The position numbers and the translations under genes are program-made. Below are positions 7,521 through 18,100 of a stretch of DNA of 64,000 nt, in pieces. The notes under the pieces are model-generated. The model had not been told where the DNA came from. It ran no database searches and was given only the letters and a program-made list of their open reading frames with translations. How positions within the stretch are numbered: the stretch's first letter is position 1; each line of letters opens with the position of its first letter. Origin of the DNA: Pseudomonas putida. GTDB lineage: Bacteria; Pseudomonadota; Gammaproteobacteria; Pseudomonadales; Pseudomonadaceae. Location of the stretch: positions 3,162,001 through 3,226,000 of the forward strand of contig NZ_CP039371.1 in the NCBI RefSeq assembly GCF_005080685.1, read 5' to 3'.

Positions 7521-8935
7521 GGCAGTACCTCCATTCCTTGCACGGTGGTGTTGTTGAGGCCGTAGAACTCGCGGCTGCGGCCCTGGGCGTCAACCACCCC
7601 GACCAAGCCCATCCAGAGGTCATGACGGACCGTTTCGACGTCGGATAACGCCTGGTAGTACTCCTGCTCGGTATTGAGCAGGTCGAGGATCGAGCGGGTG
7701 CCGAGCTTGTATTGGTCGCGGTACAGTTCGCGCGACTCGTTGAGCCCGCGTTGCCGGCTGCCGAGCACGCCCAGTCGGGCCCGGTTGCCGGTAATCTGCT
7801 CGCGCAGGATGCGGATCTGGTCGCTTGCGGTCAGGCGGGCGTCTTCGCTGCGTTGACGCGCCGCTTCCAGGCCGTTGTACGCAGCGCGCTGCTGGGCGCG
7901 CAGGCCGCCGCCCTGATAGAGCGGCTGGGTCAGGTTGATGCTGACGCTGTTGTTGGTGCCGTGGCGTTCGTAGGTGGTCGGGTTGTCCCCGCTCAGCGCC
8001 TTGGTGCTGCCGGCGTCAAGGCTCACCGAGGGGCGCATGCTGGCTTTGGCCTGGCGCAGTTGCGCCTCGGCGCCTTGGCGCTCGGCCTCGGCGATCAGCA
8101 CGTCGGGCAACAGACTGGTGTCCAGCCGCCAGCTCAGATCGACCGCCGCTGCCTGGTTATCGGACAGCGCGCCGATGGTTCCGGAAACCGGACCGCCTAC
8201 CAGCGTGCGCAGGCGCTGCAGGGCCTGCTGATATTGGGCGCGCAGCAACAGTTGGTTGGCCCGCGCGGCATCGACCCGGGCCAGCGCCTGGATCGGATCG
8301 GAACGGCTGGTCACCCCTGCCCCGGCACGATCCTGGGTCATGGCATGGATGCGCTCCATGGTGCTGACCTGTTCGTCGGCGATGCGCCCGAGCAGCCGGT
8401 AGCGTTGCACGTCGATGGTGGCCTCGGCGGTTTGCCGGGCGATCTGGTCGATCTGCTTGAGCACTACCGCTTGTTGCCGGCGTGACTGGGCTTCGGCGTT
8501 GCTGACCGAGCCTGCCACCTTGCCGAAGTCATAGAGCATCTGCGAGGCGGAGAGCGTAGCGGTCTGGCTGGTGCCGGTGTGGGTGGTGTCGCCATAGCCC
8601 ACGCCTGCCTTCACTTGTGGGTAGTAGCCGGAGCGCGCCATGGCGATGCCATCGCCTTGTTGCGCCAGGGTGGCGATGGCGTCGGCGATGGAGGGGTGGC
8701 GATTGACGGCACGATGCACTGCCTGGTTGATGTCCAGCAGGTGTTGCGCTGCCGGTTCGTCGAGTTCGGGGTTGTGCCGTTGGCCACCGGTCTGTTCGAC
8801 CAGTTGGCTGGGTGCCAGGCTTCGCTGCTCGGGGCTACGCGCGCCGAACCAGCCGTCGTCGCTGGCCGCCAGCGTGGCGCTGGACAGGCCGGCCAGGCAC
8901 AGCCAGGCCAGGGGTTTGAGTATTCGATCGTTCAC
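7517..8935 (-). CDS. TolC-family outer-membrane channel of the adhesin secretion system
   Basis: A 472-residue outer-membrane efflux protein expected to form the trimeric exit duct of the type I system. The N-terminus carries a signal peptide (LAWLCLAGLSSATLAA). Two OEP repeats follow, recognisable by YYPQVKAGVGYGD and TLSASQMLYDFG in the first half and by MRPSVSLDAGS and INLTQPLYQGGGL in the second; Leu/Gln/Ala-rich helices between them would build the periplasmic barrel. It resembles LapE/AggA-type channels. The stop overlaps the ABC exporter start by 4 bp. Upstream, 182 bp separate it from the adhesin stop, with a strong terminator between. The secretion operon therefore needs either read-through or its own promoter in 8936-9067. 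Confidence 0.9.
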   Translation of the reverse strand: MNDRILKPLAWLCLAGLSSATLAASDDGWFGARSPEQRSLAPSQLVEQTGGQRHNPELDEPAAQHLLDINQAVHRAVNRHPSIADAIATLAQQGDGIAMARSGYYPQVKAGVGYGDTTHTGTSQTATLSASQMLYDFGKVAGSVSNAEAQSRRQQAVVLKQIDQIARQTAEATIDVQRYRLLGRIADEQVSTMERIHAMTQDRAGAGVTSRSDPIQALARVDAARANQLLLRAQYQQALQRLRTLVGGPVSGTIGALSDNQAAAVDLSWRLDTSLLPDVLIAEAERQGAEAQLRQAKASMRPSVSLDAGSTKALSGDNPTTYERHGTNNSVSINLTQPLYQGGGLRAQQRAAYNGLEAARQRSEDARLTASDQIRILREQITGNRARLGVLGSRQRGLNESRELYRDQYKLGTRSILDLLNTEQEYYQALSDVETVRHDLWMGLVGVVDAQGRSREFYGLNNTTVQGMEVLP

Positions 8936-9067
8936 CGAGGGCCTCCCGGAGTGTGTAGAGGCGCAGGCGACTGGAAACGGCCTGCAGAAGAAGAAGGCCG
9001 TTGGCTCGGCCCGATCGTCACGGTGATTATCTGAGGGCTTGTCTTACGCCTAAATCAGACGTTTCTT

Positions 9068-9098
9068 AAAAGAAAGCGCCCGGCACGAGGCCGGGCGC
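9068..9098 (-). terminator. Rho-independent terminator after the giant adhesin gene
   Basis: On the minus strand a perfect 9-bp GC stem (GCGCCCGGC / GCCGGGCGC) with a 5-nt loop is followed at once by TTTCTTTT. It begins 20 bp after the adhesin stop codon. This is the clearest intrinsic terminator in the window. It separates the adhesin message from the secretion operon downstream. Confidence 0.9.
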
Positions 9099-9117
9099 AA
9101 AGGACGCGGTACTGGGC

Positions 9118-12100
9118 TCAGACCACGTTGATGCCGTGCTGGATCAGCAGGTCGGCGTTGGTGTTGCTGCCCATCGTCGCGTTGTGCCAGATGTCGAAGG
9201 CGACACCGTCCACGGTGGTGCTGCCGCTGACCGCCCAGCCACCCTCGCCGACCGTTTCGGCAAGGTCGACAGTCGAAGTGCTGTCGCCCTTGATCGTCAG
9301 GTTGCCGAGGCCGTCGTCCTTGGTATCGACCTGGCTGAGCACATCGGCCAGGCGCAGGCTCAGCGTGTTGTTACCGCTGCCCGCCTCGCTGCTGCCCAGG
9401 TCGAAGATCTCGAAGCCCTTGACCCGGGTGCCGTACTCGGTGAGGTTGAGCGCGTGGCCACCACTTTCGAACAGCAATGTGTCCACTCCGAGCCCGCCAT
9501 CCACACGGGTGAAGGTGGTACCGACCAGGCCGATGGTGTCATCGCCTGCCCCGCCCATGGCCACGTCGTGCTGCACGCTGGTATCGGTGGTGCCGGTGGT
9601 GTCGGTGCCGATGCCATGGATGATGTCGTTGCCCTGGCCGCCGCTGAGAATATCCACCCCATCGACGCTGGTGGCCGCTCCCAGGCTGGTGGAACCCGCC
9701 CAGAGTTCGTCGTCACCGACCGTGTAGCTGTGGGTCAGCAAGGCGATCGAGCCTGTGTAGATGTTGAACGCACCGCCATTGGTGGCGCCACTGTCGCTCT
9801 GCCACACGCCGTAGCCGTAGTCGGCGATGCCGTCGCCGTTCCAGTCGCCCATGGCCAGACCGGTGCCGGCATAGTCGTTGGCGTTCAAACCCAGGTACTG
9901 GATCGCCTGACCGGAGGCCACCAGGGCGTCCAGGTCGGTGTTCAGGTCGAAGCTACCGTCGGCACGTCCATACACCAGGTACACCGCGCCGCGGTTGGTA
10001 ACGCCGTCGTCGTAGCCGGGCATGCCGATCAGGAAGTCGTCGATGCCGTCGCCGTTGACGTCGCCTCCGGCGCTGATGGCATAGCCGAGCTGGCCGTCGG
10101 CGGTGGTCACCGAGCCTGAAATCGCCGTGCCGTTGCTGCTGCTGGAGATAATGAAGCCTTGGCTGGCGCTCAGGTTGCCGAGGTTGATGTCGGTCCAGGT
10201 TTCTCCCGCTTGCTTGCCGTAGATCACATAGACCCGGCCCGGGCCTGTAGTATCGGCGGCCGAGTCGCCCCAGCCGGGCGAGCCGATGGCGAAGTCCTCG
10301 ATGCCGTCGCCGTTGATGTCACCGATGTTCTGGATGTTGGAGAACATCGCGTACCACTGCCCGGCGTTCTGCGCGGTGCCACCGGAGTCCACGGTGGCGC
10401 CGCCCAGCCATTCACCCGTCTGGCTGCCGACCAAACGCACACCTTGGTCGCTGGTCAGGTTGGCCAGGTTGTAGCTGTCGCCCAAGCCCTCGGCGCTGCC
10501 CCAGATCAGGTAAGCGGTACCGCTGTTGGTGATGGTGCTACCCGTCAGCCCGTTGGACCGTGGCGCAGTCACGATGTAGTCAGCGTAGCCGTCGCCATTG
10601 ACGTCACCGATCACCTTCACTGTGGTACCCAGGTCACTGGCGCCATCGGCCGTATACGTGGTGCGGATATTGGTCTGATTCTCGACCCTACTGCCCAGCG
10701 TCGACGAAGTCGTGCCGGTGGCGTAGAACAGGCCGCCCGGATTGCTGTCACTGACGTAGTTGCTCAGCAGCAGGTTGCCCCATTCGGCACTGCCGGCCGC
10801 ACCGGCGTGGCCGTAAAGCACCACGTACATGCCGTTGCCACCGTTACCCGCCGCCGAACCGATGATCAGGTCGGCATAGCCGTCGCCGTTGATATCGCCG
10901 CCGGTAACGCTGTTCGATGACCAACCACCGGTGTTGTAGTTCTTGATCACGAAGCCGGCCGAGGTGGCGCCGTTCTCCAGGGTGGTCAGGTCGAGGGTGG
11001 CCAGATTGGTGTTCTCACCGCCGAAAATCACATAGGTGCGGTCGTTCAGCGTCGAAGCGATGGCGAAATCGTCGTAGCCGTCGCCGTTGATGTCGCCCAG
11101 GGCGGTGACCAGCTTGCCCTGGATGCCTGTGTCGCCGCCGGTACCGGTGACGCCGCTCTGGGTAATCCGGAAACCCTGCTCCGGCGTGAGATTGTCGATA
11201 CTCGACAGCGAGGGAATACCGTTGACGTTGCCGTAAAGCACGTAGATATCCGATCCGTACGCCGCCGTCGAACCGTAGATGCTGTGCGGCGCCGATACCA
11301 CGTAGTCGACGTACCCATCGCCGTTGACGTCACCGATCGCTGACATCGACAGGCCCAGGCCGTCGGCCGATTGCGTGCTGGCGGCCACCGAAGCGGTGCC
11401 CTCGGTGTCTATGACCAAGCGGGCATCTTCCGAGCCGTCGAGCATCCCGGCCACCGATTGGTTGCCGGCATCGTCGACCAGAACCGCCTTGATGTTGTAG
11501 CTGCCGTCGACCAGCGATGGCAGGGTCGCGGTGAACACACCATTGGCATCGAGGGTGAGGCCTTCGGCGTACAGCACGTCACCGTCGTCGTAGCGGCCGT
11601 TGCCGTTGATGTCGTCGAACAGCGTGACGGTGATCTTGCCTGCCGCCGCGGCTTCGCTGTCGGCGGCATTGAGCCCCGTGATGGTGCCGGTGATGCTCGG
11701 TGTGATCACGCTGGTGGTGTTGTCGCTGGCACTGCTGCCATTATCGCTGCTGTCGTCCAGGTCGATGATCGCGTCAGTGAAGGCTGGCGCCTCGGTATCG
11801 ACGACGACGTCGCGCGAGTTGGTCTGGCCGATATTGCCAGCGTCGTCCACCACGCGCACTTGTACGGTGTACTGGCCATCGGCGAGTACCTGGCCTTGGT
11901 GGTCGTAGACCCAGCCGGTGCCGTCGACAGAGGCGCGGTACCAGGTCAGGCCGTTGTCCAGGCTGATTTCCACGCCCTCGCCTTCGCCAAGTTCGGCGCT
12001 GAGGCTTCCGGAGAACACCAGGGTGTTGTCGCTGGTGATCAGGTCGTCACCCAGGGCGCCACTGTCGCTGCTGATGGCATCCAGGGTGATGGACAGCTCG

Positions 12101-15100
12101 GCGCTGGGCCCTTCGGTATCGATCACGACCTTCTGGCTGGCGCTGTTGCCCAGGTTCCCGGCTTCGTCGACCACCCGCACCTGCACGTCATAATCGCCAT
12201 CGGCCAGTTCCACACCAGTGTTGTCGAAACTCCAGGTGCCGCTGTCGACTTCAGCGTCCTGCCAGGTGGCACCGCCATCGAGGCTGATCTGCACCCGCTC
12301 GCCGTCACCCAGGGGCTCGCTGAGGGTGCCATGGAAGCCCAGGCTGCTGTCGTTGGTGACATAGTCGCCGCTCAGGTAGCCGTTGTCGTCGCTGATACCG
12401 TCGAAGGTGATGGTCAGGCTGGCGGACGGCCCTTGGGTGTCGATTTCCACCGCTTGGGTGCCGGCCAGGCTTGCGTTGCCTTCGCTACCGAGGACCCGAG
12501 CCATGAACACGTAGGTGCCATCGCCCAGCTCGCTGGCGCTGTTGTCGAACACATAGGTGCCGTCGCCTTGCGCCACGGCGTCGTGCCAGGTGTTGCCGCC
12601 ATCGAGCGAGACCTGCACGGTGTCCCCGGCGTTGAGCTGGCCATCGAGAGTGACGGTCACCAGCAGGCTGTTGTCGTTGGTGATGAAATCACCGTCCACG
12701 CCGGCATCGGCCGAGACCGCGCTGATGGTCGCCAGGGCGTAGTGCACACTGCTGCTGGCGCTGCTGTTACCGGCGGCATCGCTGGACACGGCAAATGCCT
12801 CTCCGCTGCCTTGGGCACTGGCGCTGGTGACGCTATAACCGCCGGCGGCGTTGGCGGTGACGGTTTGCTTGGAGCCGTCGGGGAAGGTCACGGTGACCTC
12901 GCTGCCGGCTTCGGCGCTGCCGCTGACCACCAGGGTGCCGTCGGTATTGGCATTGACCACCACGCTCGGGGCCAATGGCGCGGTGCCGTCGACATAATCG
13001 GCGGTGGTGCCGTCGCCGGTATTGCCCGCCGCATCCGTCGCGCTGGCGCTGACGTTACCGGAGGTTTGCGGTACCGACGTGGTCGCGCTGTAGCTGCCAT
13101 CGGCATCGGCGGTAACGGTCTCGGTGCTGCCGTCCGGGTAGGTCACGGTCACCATGCTGCCAGGTTCAGCGTTGCCGGTGACGGTCAGGCCGCCGTCATC
13201 GTTGGCCTGGATGTTGATCGTCGGGGCCTCTGGTGCGGTGATATCGGTGTAGTCCTGGGTCACCGGGGCGCTGGTATTGCCCGCTGCATCCTTGGCTTCG
13301 ACCGCCACCTCACCGGTGGGTTGATCTTCCGGCGAAGTCAGCGACCACGCGCCATCCTCGCCCACCAGGACCGAGTCGGTGCTGCCGTCGGGGTAGGTCA
13401 CGGTCACCGTGCTGCCCGGCTCTGCCGAACCAGCGACGGTGATGCTGCCATCGGTGTTGGTGATGATTTCATCCAGCACCGGCACTTGCGGCGCCCAGCT
13501 GTCGACATAGTCGACACTGGCCGCGTCGCCGGTGTTGCCTGCAGCATCGGTCGCACTGGCGCTCACTTCACCGCTGGTTTGCGGCACCGAGGTGGTGACG
13601 CTGTAGCTGCCATCGGCATCGGCTGTCACCGTTCCGGTGCTGCCATCGGGGAAGGTCACGGTCACGCTGGTGCCAGGCTCGGCGTTGCCGCTCACGGTCA
13701 GGCCGCCGTCGGCATTGGCCGTGACATCGACAGTCGGGGTTTCTGGCGGCGTGGTGTCGCTGTAGTCCTCGGTCACCGAGGCACTGGTATTGCCCGCCTC
13801 GTCCGTCGCTTTCACGTCCACCTCACCTGTGGGCTGGTCTACTGGCGAGGTCAGCGACCAGGTACCGTTTTCGTCTGCCACTACGGTGTCGGTCGAGCCA
13901 TCCGGATAGGTCACGTTGACCGTGCTGCCAGGTTCGGCGGTACCGCCGACGGTGATGCTGCCATCCTCGTTGGTGATGATCTCATCGAGCATGGGCGCCT
14001 CTGGGGCGGTGCTGTCGACATAGGCCACCGTGCCCGCGTCCCCCGTGTTGCCAGCGGCATCGGTCGCGCTTGCGCCCACCTCGCCAGACGTCTGAGGTAC
14101 GGAGGTGGTCGCGCTGTAGTTACCCTCCGCGTCTGCAGTCACGGTCTGGCTGCTGCCATCTGGGAAGGTCACGGTCACGCTGCTGCCCGCCTCGGCACTG
14201 CCGGTCACGGTCAGGCCGCCGTCGGCGTTTGGCGTGACGATCACGCTAGGGGCCTCGGGTGCAGTAGTGTCGGTGTAATCCTCAGTGGTCGAGGCGCTGG
14301 TGTTACCGGCTTCGTCCGAGGCGTTGACCTCGACTTCACCGCTCGGTTGATCTTCCGGCGAAGTCATTGACCAGGTGCCGTCTTCATCTGCCACCACGGT
14401 GTCGGTCGAGCCGTCTGGGTAGGTGACAGTCACGGTGCTGCCGGGCTCGGCGCTGCCGCCGACGGTGATGCTGCCATCTGCATTGGTGATGATTTCATCC
14501 AGCACGGGAGCCTCAGGCGCGGTGCTGTCGACATAGTCCAGGCTGCCCGCAGGCCCGGTGTTGCCCGCCGCATCGGTCGCGGCGGCGCTGACTTCGCCAG
14601 AGGTTTGGGGAGCCTCGGTGGTCGCGCTGTAGCCGCCGTCGGAACCTGCGGTCACGGTTTGGCTGCTGCCGTCCGGGAAGGTCACGGTCACGCTGCTGCC
14701 GGCTTCGGCAGTGCCAGTGACGGTCAGCCCCCCGTCGGCATTAGGTGTGACGGTCACGCTCGGCGCTTCGGGGGCGGTGATGTCGCTGTAGTCCTCAGTG
14801 GTCGAAGCACTGGTGTTGCCCGCTTCGTCCGAGACGTTGACATCGATCTCGCCGCTGGGTTGGTCTTCCTGCGAGGTCAACGACCAGGTGCCGTCTTCGC
14901 CGGCAACGATCGAGTCGGTCGAGCCGTCCGGATACGTCACGGTCACGGTGCTGCCAGGCTCGGCGGTGCCGCCAACGGTGATGCTGCCGTCTTCGTTGGT
15001 GATGATTTCATCCAGCACGGGCGCCTCAGGGGCGGTGCTGTCGACGTAGTCCAGCGTGCCCGCTTCACCCGTGTTGCCCGCGGCATCGGTGGCGGTCGCA

Positions 15101-18100
15101 CTCACCTCACCGGAGGTTTGCGGTATGGAGGTAGTCGCGCTGTAGCCGCCGTCGGAACCTGCGGTCACGGTTTGGCTGCTGCCATCGGGGAAAGTGACGG
15201 TGACGCTGCTGCCCGCCTCGGCACTACCGGTCACGGTCAGGCCGCCGTCGGCGTTTGGCGTGACGATCACGCTCGGCGCTTCGGGTGCGGTCGTGTCGGT
15301 GTAGTCCTCAGTGGCCGAGCTGCTGGTATTACCGGCTTCGTCCGAAGCTTTCACATCGACTTCACCGCTGGGTTGGTCTTCCGGCGAGGTCAACGACCAG
15401 GCGCCGTCTTCGCCCGCCACCACGGTATCGGTCGAGCCATCCGGGTAGGTGACGGTTACAGTGCTGCCAGGCTCGGCAGTACCGCCGAGGGTGATGCTGC
15501 CGTCCTCGTTGGTGATGATCTCATCGAGCACGGGCGCCTCAGGCGCGGTGCTGTCGGCATAGGCCAGGCTACCCGCAGGCCCTGTGTTGCCTGCCGCATC
15601 GGTCGCGCTGGCGCTCACTTCGCCGGAAGTTTGCGGCACCGAAGTGGTCGCGCTGTAGCTGCCGTCGGAACCTGCGGTCACGGTTTGGCTACTGCCATCC
15701 GGGAAGGTCACGGTCACGTTGCTGTCTGCTTCGGCATTGCCGGTAACGGTCAGGCCGCCATCGGCGTTGGGCGTGATGATCACGCTGGGCGCTTCAGGCG
15801 CCGTGGTGTCGTTGTAGTCTTCGGTGGTCGAAGCGCTGGTGTTACCGGCTTCGTCAGAGGCTTTGACGTCCACCTCACCGCTGGGTTGATCTTCCGGCGA
15901 GGTCAGCGACCAGGCACCGTCTTCGCCCGCCACCACGGTGTCGGTCGAGCCGTCCGGGTAGGTCACGGTGACAGTGCTCCCAGGCTCGGTAGTGCCGCCG
16001 ACGGTGATGCTGCCGTCCTCGTTGGTGATGATCTCATCGAGCACGGGCGCCTCAGGCGCGGTGCTGTCGGCATAGGCCAGGCTACCCGCAGGCCCTGTGT
16101 TGCCTGCCGCATCGGTCGCGGTGGCGCTCACTTCGCCGGAAGTTTGCGGCACCGAAGTGGTCGCGCTGTAGCTGCCATCGGAATCCGCCATCACGGTGTC
16201 GGTGCTACCGTCCGGGAAGGTCACGGTGACGCTGCTGCCTGCCTCGGCGCTACCGCTGACCGTCAGGCCGCCGTCGCTGTTCGGCGTGACAGTGACCGTG
16301 GGGGCCTCTGGCGGCGTGGTATCGCTATAGTCTTCGGTGGTCGAGGCGCTGGTGTTGCCCGCTTCATCCGAGGCTTTGACATCGATTTCACCGTTCGGCT
16401 GATCTTCTGGCGAGGTCAACGACCAGGTACCGTCTTCACCGGCAACGGCGGTGTCGGACGAGCCGTCCGGGTAGGTCACGGTCACGGTGCTGCCCGGCTC
16501 GGCGGTGCCGCCAACGGTGATGCTGCCATCCTCGTTGGTGATGATTTCATCCAGCACAGGAGCCTCGGGAGCGGTGCTGTCGACATAGTCCAGGGTGCCA
16601 GCCGGCCCGGTATTGCCAGCCGCATCGGTGGCGCTGGCACTGACTTCGCCGGACGTTTGCGGCACCTCGGTGGTCGCGCTATAGGAGCCATCGGCATCGG
16701 CGGTCACGGTTTGGCTGCTGCCATCCGGGAAGGTCACTGTGACGCTGCTGCCCGCCTCGGCGCTGCCCGTCACGGTCAGGCCACCATCGGCGTTTGGCGT
16801 GCCGATCACGCTCGGCGCGTCGGGCGCTGTGGTATCGGCGTAATCCTCGGTAGTCGAGGCACTGGTGTTGCCCGCTTCGTCCGAGGCTTTGACCTCGACT
16901 TCGCCGCTCGGCTGATCTTCTGGCGAGGTCAACGACCAAGTCCCGTCTTCACCCGCCACCACGGTGTCGGTCGAGCCGTCCGGGTAGGTCACGGTGACCG
17001 TGCTACCGGGCTCGGCGGTACCGCCGACGGTAATGCTGCCGTCTTCGTTGGTGATGATTTCATCCAGCACGGGTGTCTCAGGGGCGGTGCTGTCGACATA
17101 GTCCAGGGTACCCGCATCGCCCGTGTTGCCGGCGGCATCGGTCGCGCTGGCGCTCACCTCGCCAGTGGTCTGCGGCACCGAGGTGGTCACGCTGTAGCTG
17201 CCATCGGCATCCGCGCTCGCCGTGGCGGTGCTGCCGTCGGGGAACGTTACAGTCACCGTGCTGCCAGGTTCAGCATTGCCAGTGACAGTGAGACCCCCGT
17301 CATCGTTGGCCAAGACAATGACGCTCGGCGCCTCTGGCGCGGTGATATCGACATAGGCCAGAGTGCCCGCGTCACCTGTGTTGCCAGCCGCATCGGTGGC
17401 GCTGGCACTCACTTCGCCGGAGGTTTGTGGCACAGAAGTGGTCGCACTGTAGCTGCCGTCGGTACCGGCGAGCACAGTTTGGCTGCTGCCATCGGGGAAG
17501 GTCACGGTCACACTGCTGCCCGCCTCGGCACTGCCGGTGACGGTCAGGCCGCCGTCGGCATTGGGCGTGGCGATCACGCTGGGCGCTTCAGGCGCCGTGG
17601 TGTCGCTATAGTCTTCGGTGGTCGAAGCGCTGGTGTTGCCGGCTTCGTCCGAGGCTTTGACCTCGACCTCGCCCGAAGGCTGGTCTTCTGGCGAGGTCAG
17701 CGACCAGGCACCGTCTTCATCGGCAACGATCGAGTCGGTCGTGCCGTCCGGATAGGTCACGGTGACCGTACTACCAGGCTCGGCAGTACCACCGACGGTG
17801 ATGCTGCCATCCTGGTTGGTGATGATCTCATCGAGCACGGGCGCCTCTGGGGCGGTGCTGTCGACATAGTCGAGCGTGCCCGCGGCACCCGTGTTGCCGG
17901 CGGCATCGGTGGCGGTGGCGCTGACTTCGCCAGAGGTTTGTGAAACCTCGGTGGTCGCGCTGTAGCCGCCGTCGGAACCTGCGGTCACGGTTTGGCTGCT
18001 GCCGTCCGGGAAGGTCACGGTGACGCTGCTGCCCGCCTCGGCATTGCCGGTGACGGTCAGGCCGCCGTCGGCATTAACCGTGACGATCACGCTTGGCGCT

